Below, piece after piece: positions 24,724-32,007 of a stretch of 64,000 nt of DNA. The DNA is taken from NCBI GenBank assembly GCA_016711265.1, contig JADJTI010000004.1:310001-374000 (forward strand). Direction: 5' to 3'. A program made the position numbers and the translations under genes. This DNA comes from Austwickia sp. GTDB lineage: Bacteria; Actinomycetota; Actinomycetes; Actinomycetales; Dermatophilaceae. Numbering within the stretch: position 1 is the first letter of the stretch; the number at the start of each line of letters is the position of its first letter. Under the pieces are notes generated by a model. The model had not been told where the DNA came from. It ran no database searches and saw nothing but the letters and a program-made list of their open reading frames with translations.

Positions 24724-25039
24724 GGGTTTGTTGGCCTCTCTTGCCGCCTGCGAGGTGATCGAGCGGTGGCGGGTCGAGGTCGTGACCCGGCCGCCCCGTC
24801 GCCCCCCAGGGGTGGAGGCGACTTATGTCAATGTATCGGCGAGATCACGATATGTCACATAAGGATCACGAACATGGCGCGAAAAGATCACGGGATCCTA
24901 CCGAATGTCTCTCACCTGCGAGAAGCCACACCGACGCCAATAGCGCCCTGACCGGCGGGCATGCGCCTCACCGCAGGACACCCGGCCGGGCATGTGTCAT
25001 AACTCACGCGCGACCGGTGTGCCCCGAGCGTCACCTCCG
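24724..25039 (-). promoter_or_regulatory. Long upstream region of the NlpC/P60 gene
   Basis: A 316-bp gap without a gene, reading into the cell-wall hydrolase on the minus strand. It contains an AT-richer block (24825-24900) holding the phased GATCACG motifs. A GC-rich potentially structured leader follows toward the start codon (24730-24815). c-di-AMP riboswitches often precede such hydrolases, but I could not match the conserved core here. Confidence 0.5.
24843..24892. repeat. Three GATCACG motifs spaced 21 and 22 bp
   Basis: Identical 7-mers begin at 24843, 24864 and 24886, that is two helical turns apart each time, about 120-160 bp before the NlpC/P60 start. The spacing places all three on the same DNA face. 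Such phasing is typical of cooperative binding by a regulator. Confidence 0.55.
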
Positions 25040-25783
25040 CTATCGCGGCATCGACACCAAGACGTACGGCGCGGACGCCGGCGTGATCAGCACCGACCCC
25101 ACGACGTCCCGCACGGCGCCGTTCTGGGCTGCATCCCCGGTGACCGCCGCGGCGGCACCGACCCGGGCGACCCGCCAGCCCCCGTCCTCGCGCGTGACGC
25201 TGACCCGCTCCCCGGGCTTGATCCCGGCCGCCGTCAGGTGCGCCATCGCCACCGGATCCTGCTGCAGCGGCTCGCCCAGCCGGCGTACCACGACCAGACA
25301 CGGCTCCACGCCGGTCAGGGCGGTCAGCGGCGCCAATCCGGCACGGACCACCTCCTGTTCGGGCAGGCCGAGCTCGGCCAAACCCGGGATCGGGTTTCCG
25401 TAGGGGCTGTCACTGACCTGATGCAGCAGAGCGACGATCTTGCGCTCGACTCGCTCGCTCATGACGTGCTCCCAGCGGCAGGCCTCGCTGTGCACGTACT
25501 CGAACTCCAGCCCGATGACATCGAGCAGCAAGCGCTCGGCCAGCCGGTGCTTGCGCATCACCCGCACCGCCCTGGTGCGGCCTTCGGCCGACAGTTCCAG
25601 GCTCCGATTGGGCAGCACGGACAGCAGTCCGTCGCGCTCCATGCGCGCCACGGTTTCCGACACGGTCGGCCCCGATTGACCCAGCCGCTCGGCGATCCGG
25701 GCCCGCAACACCGGGACGCCCTCTTCCTCCAGCTCGAAGATGGTGCGCAGATACATCTCCGTGGTGTCGATCAGATCGGTCAC
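25040..25783 (-). CDS. ideR: Iron-dependent repressor IdeR/DtxR
   Basis: Metal-dependent DNA-binding repressor of 247 residues, aligned by eye almost gap-free with DtxR over the first 140. Ligand residues are at the same numbers as in DtxR: Met10, Cys102, Glu105, His106 for the primary site and His79, Glu83, His98 for the ancillary site. The HTH is QSGPTVSETVARMERDGLL. The C-terminal third is an SH3-like domain (GERVSVTREDGGWRVARVG). With Fe2+ it represses iron uptake and activates storage genes. GTG at 25783. Divergent from the 6C-like RNA gene. Confidence 0.93.
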   Translation of the reverse strand: MTDLIDTTEMYLRTIFELEEEGVPVLRARIAERLGQSGPTVSETVARMERDGLLSVLPNRSLELSAEGRTRAVRVMRKHRLAERLLLDVIGLEFEYVHSEACRWEHVMSERVERKIVALLHQVSDSPYGNPIPGLAELGLPEQEVVRAGLAPLTALTGVEPCLVVVRRLGEPLQQDPVAMAHLTAAGIKPGERVSVTREDGGWRVARVGAAAAVTGDAAQNGAVRDVVGSVLITPASAPYVLVSMPR

Positions 25784-25880
25784 GGACCCAGGGTCTCATT
25801 GCCAGGCACCCAGCGCCCCTCATCAGCCCGCAGCTCCGGCCGATATATGACATAACGTTGGGCAACTTTCCGGCACCCCC

Positions 25881-25910
25881 TTGCACTCACGGTCCCCTGT
25901 GATTTACTCT
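25881..25910 (+). promoter_or_regulatory. Sigma-70-type promoter for the 6C-like RNA
   Basis: TTGCAC (25881-25886) and TACTCT (25905-25910) are separated by 18 bp, a reasonable housekeeping promoter, placing transcription start near 25917, just before the first hairpin. Confidence 0.5.
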
Positions 25911-26067
25911 TCAATCACCGACCTGTTGCGGACTTCCCCAGCTGCGACAGGAGTTCACGTGGTCCCTCCCCAGACCACATGGACACGGCGAACGACACCG
26001 ATCCCCTGTGATGTCGTGTGCGCATACGGAGGCCGGGTTCCCCCAGGACCCGGCCTCCGAGCGTTTT
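25911..26067 (+). ncRNA. 6C-type small RNA with C-rich hairpin loops
   Basis: A compact structured transcript unit in the ideR–pdxH gap. Hairpin 1: CTGTTGC (25923-25929) pairs with GCGACAG (25944-25950), one wobble. Hairpin 2: GTGGTC/GACCAC (25959-25978) with the loop CCTCCCCA. A terminator follows: an 11-bp perfect stem (26028-26038 with 26048-26058), loop containing CCCCC, then GAGCGTTTT. Actinobacterial 6C RNAs are defined by two hairpins with runs of cytosines in their loops, and the sequence around AGGAGTTCACGTGG resembles what I recall of that family. The C-rich loops could pair with ribosome binding sites of target mRNAs. Confidence 0.7.
26028..26067 (+). terminator. Rho-independent terminator of the 6C-like RNA
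   Basis: 11-bp perfect stem GGAGGCCGGGT/ACCCGGCCTCC, 9-nt loop, then TTTT after five bases. It ends about 70 bp before the 3' end of pdxH on the other strand. Confidence 0.8.
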
Positions 26068-26138
26068 CCGGCGCCCGCAGCGCGGCTCTCCTGACGGCGT
26101 ACCTATTCGACCGCCCGTCGACCGCGCGTCGACGCTCC

Positions 26139-26819
26139 TCAGGGCTGCAACCGCCGCCACGTCCAGATGCCAACGGTTGCCATGTCCCCCGCCCCTTCCC
26201 GGACGAACCGGAAGCGGTCATGCAGCCGGCTGCTGCGCCCCGACCAGAACTCGACCTGCTCAGCCACCACCCGGTACCCCACCCAGTCCGGCGGAATCGG
26301 TACGTCGTCGGGGCCACCCCGATCGGGCCACTGCGCGGCGTACCGGGCCACCGCCGCCTCCAACTCCGTGCGGCCGGCCACGGGGTGGGACTGCCGGGAA
26401 GCCCAGGCGGAGATCCGCGAACCCCACGGCCGCTCCCCCCAATACGCGTCGACCTCGTCCTGAGCGATCTCGACGGCCGGGCCGCGGAACCGGATCGCCC
26501 GGAACAGCGGTGACCAGGTCAGCGAGGTGGCCAACACGCCCGTGGCGGCGATGTGCGCCGCCTTCGCCGAATGCCGACTGGAGACGAATCCCGGCCCCAC
26601 CGGCGACAGGAACCGCATCAGGCACTCCCGCACATCCGGCCGTCCGCCCTCATCGACGGTCGCGATCGCCATACTCGTGGGTTCGTGCAGATCCGGACGC
26701 GTGGCCACCATGGCGGCGGCCTGCTCGACCCACGACTGCACCAGCGGCCACGGCACCGTGGGCAGCTGCTCCTCGACCAAGCCTTCTCCGACATAATCCC
26801 AGCGAGGTACCGACGTCAT
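26139..26819 (-). CDS. pdxH: Pyridoxamine 5'-phosphate oxidase family protein (PdxH-like)
   Basis: FMN-dependent protein of 226 residues, similar in order of motifs to PdxH, which oxidises pyridoxine/pyridoxamine phosphate to pyridoxal phosphate. Visible blocks: PTSMAIATVDEGGRPDVREC near 47-66, SRHSAKAAHIAATGV, SRISAWASRQSHPV with LEAAVARY, PPDWVGYRVV and the C-terminal SGRSSRLHDRFRF near 195-206. The FMN-loop (usual TNYxSxK) is changed to SSRHSAK, so it is somewhat divergent. It is divergent from citrate synthase and serC; PLP is the SerC cofactor, which fits the neighbourhood. Confidence 0.82.
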   Translation of the reverse strand: MTSVPRWDYVGEGLVEEQLPTVPWPLVQSWVEQAAAMVATRPDLHEPTSMAIATVDEGGRPDVRECLMRFLSPVGPGFVSSRHSAKAAHIAATGVLATSLTWSPLFRAIRFRGPAVEIAQDEVDAYWGERPWGSRISAWASRQSHPVAGRTELEAAVARYAAQWPDRGGPDDVPIPPDWVGYRVVAEQVEFWSGRSSRLHDRFRFVREGAGDMATVGIWTWRRLQP

Positions 26820-26943
26820 AGCGTCACGCTAGACCGCAGGGCCGACAACTGCCCTGCGATCACCCGACTGGTACGCCGACCCCGCACCGCCCGCTTAGGC
26901 TGGCCATCGAGCGCCGGGGAACCCGGCAGGAAAGCGAGCTCCG

Positions 26944-28044
26944 ATGACCCCTGGAGCCTCCGGCTGGGACGGTGATCCCACCACGTCGATCGCGGAGGTG
27001 GACCCGTCCTCGGGGACGTTCCGCTACCGGGGGGTGGCCATCGAGGAGCTGATCGGCCGGGTGCCGTTCGGGGCCACCTGGGGGCTGCTGGTCGACGGCC
27101 GGTTCAGTCCCGATCTGCCCCGTGCCGAGCCGTTCCCGTTGCCGGTGCGCACCGGGAACATCCGGGTGGATGTGCAGAGCGCGCTGGCCCAGATGGCGCC
27201 GGTGTGGGGTTTCCGCCCGCTGCACGACATTGACGTGGAGACCGCGCGGACCCAGCTGGCTCAGGTGTCCGCGCTGACCCTGTCGTTCGTTGCGCAATCG
27301 GCCCGCGGGCATGAGCTGCCGATGGTCCCGCAACGCGAAGTGGACAAGGCCGACGACGTGGCCGGCCGGTTCGTCATCCGGTGGCGCGGCGAGGCCGACC
27401 CGCGGTACATCGAGGTCATCGACACCTACCTGGTGGCGGCCGCCGAGCACGGGCTGACCCCGTCCACGGTGACCGCCCGCGTGATCGCCTCCACCGGAGC
27501 CGACGTCGCCGCCTGCGTGTCCGGGGCGGTGGGCGCCATCAGCGGGCCGCTGCACGGCGGCTCTCTGTCGCGGGTGTGGCACATGATCGAGGCGGCCGAA
27601 CGCTCCGGCGACATCACGGCGTACCTGCATCGACTGCTCGACTCGGGGCGGCGGGTGATGGGATTCGGTCACCGCTGGCACCGCGGGGAAGACCCCCGGG
27701 CCACGGTGCTCCGGGAGCGCTGCCGGGAGTTGCGCGCACCCCGGTACGAGGCGACGCTGGCGTTCGAGCAGGCGGCCCGCGCGGTGCTCGCCGAGCGGGT
27801 GTCGCATCGGCCGCTGGCACCGAACCTGGAACTGTGGGTGCCGACCCTGCTCGGCGTGGTCGACATCCCGAGCACCATGTTCACCCCGCTGTTCAGCTGC
27901 GCCCGCACCGCCGGATGGTCCGCCCACATCCTGGAGCAGGCCCAGGAGCGGCCGATGGTGCGCCCGTTCGCCTCCTACGTCGGACCGCCGCCACGCAGGG
28001 CCGACGACGTCCCCGGCTGGGAGGCGGTCCGGCTGCGCCGGTGA
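26944..28044 (+). CDS. citA: Citrate synthase (type 2/CitA-like)
   Basis: Enzyme of 366 residues that condenses acetyl-CoA and oxaloacetate to citrate in the TCA cycle. Short CitA-like length. Active-site blocks: SGPLHGGSLSRVWHMIEAAE near 199-218 (His203), MGFGHRWHRGEDPRATVLRE near 239-258 (His243) and the C-terminal catalytic Asp plus Arg in DIPSTMFTPLFSCARTAGWS near 306-325. FGHRWH is a variant of the usual FGHxVY but keeps the essential His. ATG at 26944 has a GGAAAG site. Divergent from pdxH and upstream of serC, an order common in actinobacteria. Confidence 0.93.
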   Translation: MTPGASGWDGDPTTSIAEVDPSSGTFRYRGVAIEELIGRVPFGATWGLLVDGRFSPDLPRAEPFPLPVRTGNIRVDVQSALAQMAPVWGFRPLHDIDVETARTQLAQVSALTLSFVAQSARGHELPMVPQREVDKADDVAGRFVIRWRGEADPRYIEVIDTYLVAAAEHGLTPSTVTARVIASTGADVAACVSGAVGAISGPLHGGSLSRVWHMIEAAERSGDITAYLHRLLDSGRRVMGFGHRWHRGEDPRATVLRERCRELRAPRYEATLAFEQAARAVLAERVSHRPLAPNLELWVPTLLGVVDIPSTMFTPLFSCARTAGWSAHILEQAQERPMVRPFASYVGPPPRRADDVPGWEAVRLRR

Positions 28045-28089
28045 GACCGCTCGTCCTTCGAGGCCCGCCGCCCGGAGTACCGTGAGGTC

Positions 28090-29217
28090 GTGAACGACGC
28101 CACCATCACCATCCCCCCGGATCTGCTGCCGACCGACGGCCGGTTCGGCTGCGGACCCAGCCGGGTTCGGACCGACCAAATCGACGCACTGGCCCACCGC
28201 GGGGCCGCTCTGTTGGGCACCTCCCACCGTCAGGCACCGGTGAAGAACCTGGTCGGCGAGGTCCGTGAGGGCCTGTCGCAGCTGTTCGCCCTCCCCGACG
28301 GCTACGAGGTGATCCTCGGCAACGGCGGCGCGACCGCGTTCTGGGACATCGCCGCCTTCGGCCTCGTGCACCGGCAGGCCTACCACCTCGCGGTCGGTGA
28401 GTTCTCCAGCAAGTTCGCCTCGGTGACCGACAAGGCACCCTTCCTGGACGCCTCCGTCATCGTCACGAGCGCGCCGGGGACCGCGGTCAGCCCGCAGGCG
28501 TCCCCCGGCGCCGACGTGTACGCCTGGCCGCACAACGAAACCTCGACCGGCGTGATGCTCCCGGTACGGCGGGTGGCCGGCGCCGACGAGAACGCGCTGG
28601 TCCTGGTGGACGCGACCTCCGGGGCCGGCGGGTTGCCGCTGGAGGCCGACCAGGTGGACGTCTACTACTTCGCCCCGCAGAAGTGCTTCGCCTCCGACGG
28701 CGGGCTGTGGTTCGCCGTGATGTCACCGGCGGCCCTGGAGCGGGCCGCGCGGATCGCCGCCGGTGACCGCTGGATCCCCGACTTCTTCAGCCTGCCCACC
28801 GCCATCGACAATTCCCGCAAGAACCAGACCTACAACACGCCGGCGATCGCCACGCTCTTCCTGATGAACGAGCAGCTGCGCTGGATGAACGAGCAGGGTG
28901 GCCTGGCCTGGGCCACGGCGCGCACCGCGGAGTCGGCGGGGCGGCTGTACACCTGGGCGCAGTCCTACGGGCCGACCACCCCGTTCGTCGCCGATCCGGC
29001 GGCCCGCTCCCAGGTGGTCGCCACCATCGACTTCGAGGACTCGGTCGACGCCGCCGCGGTGGCCTCGACGCTGCGGGCCAACGGGGTGGTCGACGTCGAG
29101 CCGTACCGCAAGCTCGGACGCAACCAGCTGCGGGTGGCGATGTTCCCGGCGACCTCCCCGGAGGACGTCAGCGCCTTGACGACGTGCATCGAGTACGTCG
29201 TGGAGCGCCTCGGCTGA
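28090..29217 (+). CDS. serC: Phosphoserine aminotransferase SerC
   Basis: PLP-dependent class V aminotransferase of 375 residues. It converts 3-phosphohydroxypyruvate and glutamate to phosphoserine in serine synthesis, and also acts in some vitamin B6 routes. The Schiff-base Lys is in YYFAPQKCFASDGGLWF near 198. The substrate/PLP phosphate contacts GPSRVR near 22 and LGTSHRQAPVKNLV near 42-55 match the mycobacterial-type SerC. GTG at 28090. Followed by a triple 11-bp repeat and an opposing microprotein gene. Confidence 0.95.
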   Translation: MNDATITIPPDLLPTDGRFGCGPSRVRTDQIDALAHRGAALLGTSHRQAPVKNLVGEVREGLSQLFALPDGYEVILGNGGATAFWDIAAFGLVHRQAYHLAVGEFSSKFASVTDKAPFLDASVIVTSAPGTAVSPQASPGADVYAWPHNETSTGVMLPVRRVAGADENALVLVDATSGAGGLPLEADQVDVYYFAPQKCFASDGGLWFAVMSPAALERAARIAAGDRWIPDFFSLPTAIDNSRKNQTYNTPAIATLFLMNEQLRWMNEQGGLAWATARTAESAGRLYTWAQSYGPTTPFVADPAARSQVVATIDFEDSVDAAAVASTLRANGVVDVEPYRKLGRNQLRVAMFPATSPEDVSALTTCIEYVVERLG

Positions 29218-29238
29218 GTCGAGACACCGTTCTCGACG

Positions 29239-29268
29239 CTCAGCGGACCCTCAGCGGGCCCTCAGCGG
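29239..29268 (+). repeat. Triple CTCAGCGG repeat with 11-bp period after serC
   Basis: CTCAGCGG begins at 29239, 29250 and 29261, read as the 7-mer CTCAGCG with 4-bp spacers. The same geometry and nearly the same 7-mer precede the PhoP-like regulator gene at 49264-49281. It overlaps the stop of the microprotein gene. Confidence 0.5.
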
Positions 29269-29348
29269 ATCAATGGCGCCACGAGGGCGGCCAGCAGCAG
29301 ACCGGCCAGGGCGATCAGGACGACGATGCGCCGGGTGTGGGGCGTCAT
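29262..29348 (-). CDS. 28-residue single-pass membrane microprotein
   Basis: Short frame with ATG at 29348 and stop at 29262. The peptide begins MTPHTRRIVVLIALAG and is then almost entirely hydrophobic, with Arg residues flanking one transmembrane helix (positive-inside at the N-terminus). Similar tiny membrane ORFs beside serC are, to my recollection, found in other actinobacteria. Function is unknown. It is convergent with serC and preceded by a repeat array, so its promoter may be inside that array. Confidence 0.5.
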   Translation of the reverse strand: MTPHTRRIVVLIALAGLLLAALVAPLIR

Positions 29349-29410
29349 GGCACCATGCTTTCAGGCCTGGGCGCTGTCGGCGGCCTCTGGCGCCCGGCGC
29401 CCGGCCCTCG

Positions 29411-29592
29411 CTGGGACCCACCTCCCTCGCTGGGACCCACCTCCCTCGCTGAAACCCACGAAGCTTCGTGGGTCCGGCAGCCGGAGGTGGGTTCGAGGCA
29501 CCGGGCGTGGGTCCGGCAGCCGGAGGTGGGTTCGAGGCACCGGAGGTGGGTCCGGCAGCCGGAGGTGGGTTCGAGGCACCGGAGGTGGGTCC
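29411..29592. repeat. Intergenic array B, copy 1 (inverted arrays around a palindrome)
   Basis: Left half: 19-bp units (CTGGGACCCACCTCCCTCG at 29411 and 29430). Centre: the perfect 20-bp palindrome ACCCACGAAGCTTCGTGGGT at 29454-29473. Right half: three 39-bp units starting 29468, 29507 and 29546 plus a partial, each made of two 19-20 bp units headed GTGGGT. Left units carry ACCCAC, right units GTGGGT, so the halves are inverted. The identical palindrome recurs at 41781-41800. Confidence 0.85.
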
Positions 29593-29607
29593 GAGCCGCC
29601 ATCACGT

Positions 29608-32007
29608 TCAGGCGAACGCCCCAGCCCCGGCACCCGCTTCGGCTCCGGTCCGCGACGGCGCCCCCGTCCGAGCGGCCAGCCGCACGGTGCGACGGCGCTC
29701 GATCACCAGCGCCAGCAGTGCGGCGCCGACCAGCGTCCACACCACCAGGGCGACGATGCCGGATACACTCTGCTGACCTTGCCCCAACACGCCGCGAACC
29801 AGCCGCAGGGCCCCGTCGGTGGGCAGCACCGGCAACACCGACGTGAACGCCGCCGGGGCGCCGCTCCACAGCCCCGCCACCAGGGTCACCACCAGCGCCG
29901 TGGCGGACAGCAGCCGCCCGAGGTTCCCGAACAGCCCCGCCAGTACGGCGTTGACCAGCAGGAAGGCGATCCCGGCGAGCATCAGCGCGAGCCACAACGC
30001 CACCCCCGTGCCGAGCGAGAGTCCCCCGACGACCCAGGCGACCGCGGTGAGCAGGCTGGCCTGGATGGCGGCCAGGGCCGACGTACCGACCACCGAGCGA
30101 CCTAGGAGGCCCACGGTGGTCCGCCGTGAGGACCGCACCGAGACCGGCACGGCGGCCAGCACGATGTACGTCGCCAACGCGCCCGCCCAGAGCCCGATCA
30201 CCGCCAGGAAACCCAGGGGGCCGTGGTCGTCGAGCCCCAGGCCGAGCCCGCGCGTGGCCACCGGGGTCGCGGCGACGGTCGCCAGGGCTTGGCGCTCGCT
30301 GGGGGTGTACGCCGGGACGGACGAGGCCGCCGTCGTCAAACCGGAGGCCAACCGATCCACGCCGAGGTCGAGTTGTTTGGCTCCGGTCGTCAGCCGCGCG
30401 GCCCCGGCGGCCAGCTGATCGACGCCACTGTCGGTCTGCTCCAGGCCGCTGGCCAGGCGCCGGGCCCCGGCGGCCAGTTCGCCGGTTCCCCGGTCGAGCG
30501 ACCGGACCCCACCGGCCAGCGACGTCGCACCGGCAGCGCTGCGCCGTAGGCCTTCGGTGCTCTGGTTGATGCCCGCCGACAGGGAGCGGGCGGCGACGGC
30601 CAGTTTCTGGGCGCCCGCCGTGGTGGCGCCGGTGGTGGCAGCGAACTCCTTGGCACCCGTCGCAAACCGGTCAGCCCCGCTGGTCAACTGGGCGGCCCCG
30701 GAGGTCAGCGCCGGTACGCCGGCCGCCATCCGGCTCAGCCCTTCCTGCAGCCGCCGGGCCCCGGCGGCGGACTCGGCCGCCCCCGCGGCCAACGGCTCCA
30801 GGCCCTGGGCCAACTGCGCGTTCCCGGCCGCCACCCGTTGCGCCCCGGCCACCAGGGCTTCCAGCTCGGCGAGCTCGGCGGCGGGCATCGCCCCACCGGC
30901 CTTCAGCTTGGCCAGCAGCGCGGCGGTGCCGCTAGCCACCCGATCGGCGCCTGCGGCCAGGTCACGGGCGCTGGCCGGCAGCGAGCGCGCCCCCTCGGCC
31001 AGTTGATCCAGCCCGCTGGTCAAGCTGGCGCCGCCGGTCTGCAGACCGGAGGCGGCCTCGGCGAGCCCGGACAGCCCGGCCGCCGTACGGGTGAATCCGC
31101 CCGCTAGGTCGACTCCCGCGGTTCCCAGTGCCGTGGCCCCGGCGCCGAGCCGGGTGATCCCGGCCGCGAATTCGGCGTTGCCGCGGGACAGTTGCGCGGC
31201 ACCGCTGCCCAGCCGGGTCATCCCAGACACCAGCTGACCCTGGCCTGCGGCGAGCTGGTCGGCCCCCTGGGCGAGCCGGCCGGTGCCGGCGTCGAGTTGC
31301 TCGATGCCGCGGGCCAGCCCGGAGGCGCCGCCGGCCAACTGCCCGGTGCCGGCGCCGAGCCGGTCCGCCCCGGTGGCCAGCTGGGCCAGGCCGCCGGCGA
31401 GCTGGCCGGATCCGGTGGCCAGCTGCCCGGCTCCAGTGGCCGCCTCACCGAGTTTGTCCCGCAGCGTCGAGAAGCCCAGGTAGACGTTGTCGATGTGGGC
31501 CTGCGCCATGGTCGAGTTGAAGACGGAGGTGGCGGCCTGGGCCACCGAGGTGCTCAGCGCGGAGTCCAACAAGGCGCTGTCGGCCGAGCTGGACAGGTTC
31601 AGCACCGCCTGCTTGGCCGAGGCCGGCGTGGCGGCGGAGGTGGCGGCCTTGGAAAACTCGGCGGGGATGGTGAGCACGGCGGCGTACCGGGCCGAGCTCA
31701 GGCCCTCCGCGGCATCGTCGGGGTCGGTGAGCACCCAGGTGAGGTTGGAGTCCCGGGTGGACACCAGCTTCCCGGCGAGTTCCCGGCCCAACGGGGCCAG
31801 TTGGCCCCGTACCTTCACCGGCTGGTCCTGGTTGACGATGGCCGCCGTCACGCGGTCCAGGTGCTGCGTGGGGCGCCAGAACGCCCACAGCAGCAAGCCG
31901 CCGATGAGGGCTGGGACCAGGATGATGCCGAGCCAGGACCGCCAGGTCAGCGGCTGGTGGCCACTGACGCGCTCAGCGAACCGCTCGGTCGTCGCGCCCT
32001 GTTTCAT
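29608..32007 (-). CDS. YhgE/Pip-domain membrane protein
   Basis: Protein of 799 residues. TM1 is near 22-42, followed by the Pip/YhgE N-terminal block (AAIVNQDQPVKVRGQLAPLG, ALTIPAEFSKA region near 60-190). A 380-residue stretch of about 35 imperfect repeats of the type LAxGAxxLAxG follows (roughly 195-590), predicted long and helical. Six TM helices then fill 610-775. These proteins are membrane-spanning export or phage-infection proteins that often accompany MMPL transporters and TetR repressors. The ATG at 32007 overlaps the MMPL stop (ATGA), so they are co-translated. Longer upstream frame is a shadow of MMPL. Confidence 0.88.
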   Translation of the reverse strand: MKQGATTERFAERVSGHQPLTWRSWLGIILVPALIGGLLLWAFWRPTQHLDRVTAAIVNQDQPVKVRGQLAPLGRELAGKLVSTRDSNLTWVLTDPDDAAEGLSSARYAAVLTIPAEFSKAATSAATPASAKQAVLNLSSSADSALLDSALSTSVAQAATSVFNSTMAQAHIDNVYLGFSTLRDKLGEAATGAGQLATGSGQLAGGLAQLATGADRLGAGTGQLAGGASGLARGIEQLDAGTGRLAQGADQLAAGQGQLVSGMTRLGSGAAQLSRGNAEFAAGITRLGAGATALGTAGVDLAGGFTRTAAGLSGLAEAASGLQTGGASLTSGLDQLAEGARSLPASARDLAAGADRVASGTAALLAKLKAGGAMPAAELAELEALVAGAQRVAAGNAQLAQGLEPLAAGAAESAAGARRLQEGLSRMAAGVPALTSGAAQLTSGADRFATGAKEFAATTGATTAGAQKLAVAARSLSAGINQSTEGLRRSAAGATSLAGGVRSLDRGTGELAAGARRLASGLEQTDSGVDQLAAGAARLTTGAKQLDLGVDRLASGLTTAASSVPAYTPSERQALATVAATPVATRGLGLGLDDHGPLGFLAVIGLWAGALATYIVLAAVPVSVRSSRRTTVGLLGRSVVGTSALAAIQASLLTAVAWVVGGLSLGTGVALWLALMLAGIAFLLVNAVLAGLFGNLGRLLSATALVVTLVAGLWSGAPAAFTSVLPVLPTDGALRLVRGVLGQGQQSVSGIVALVVWTLVGAALLALVIERRRTVRLAARTGAPSRTGAEAGAGAGAFA

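Noticed and set aside
24724..24840. c-di-AMP (ydaO) riboswitch before the NlpC/P60 gene
   Set aside because: The context is typical, but I could not find the conserved riboswitch core in the leader.
25905..26140. Short coding gene in the 6C-like region (GTG after AGGAG, or a 10-codon ATG frame)
   Set aside because: The GTG frame runs through the terminator into pdxH antisense, and hairpins explain the region better; coding cannot be fully excluded.
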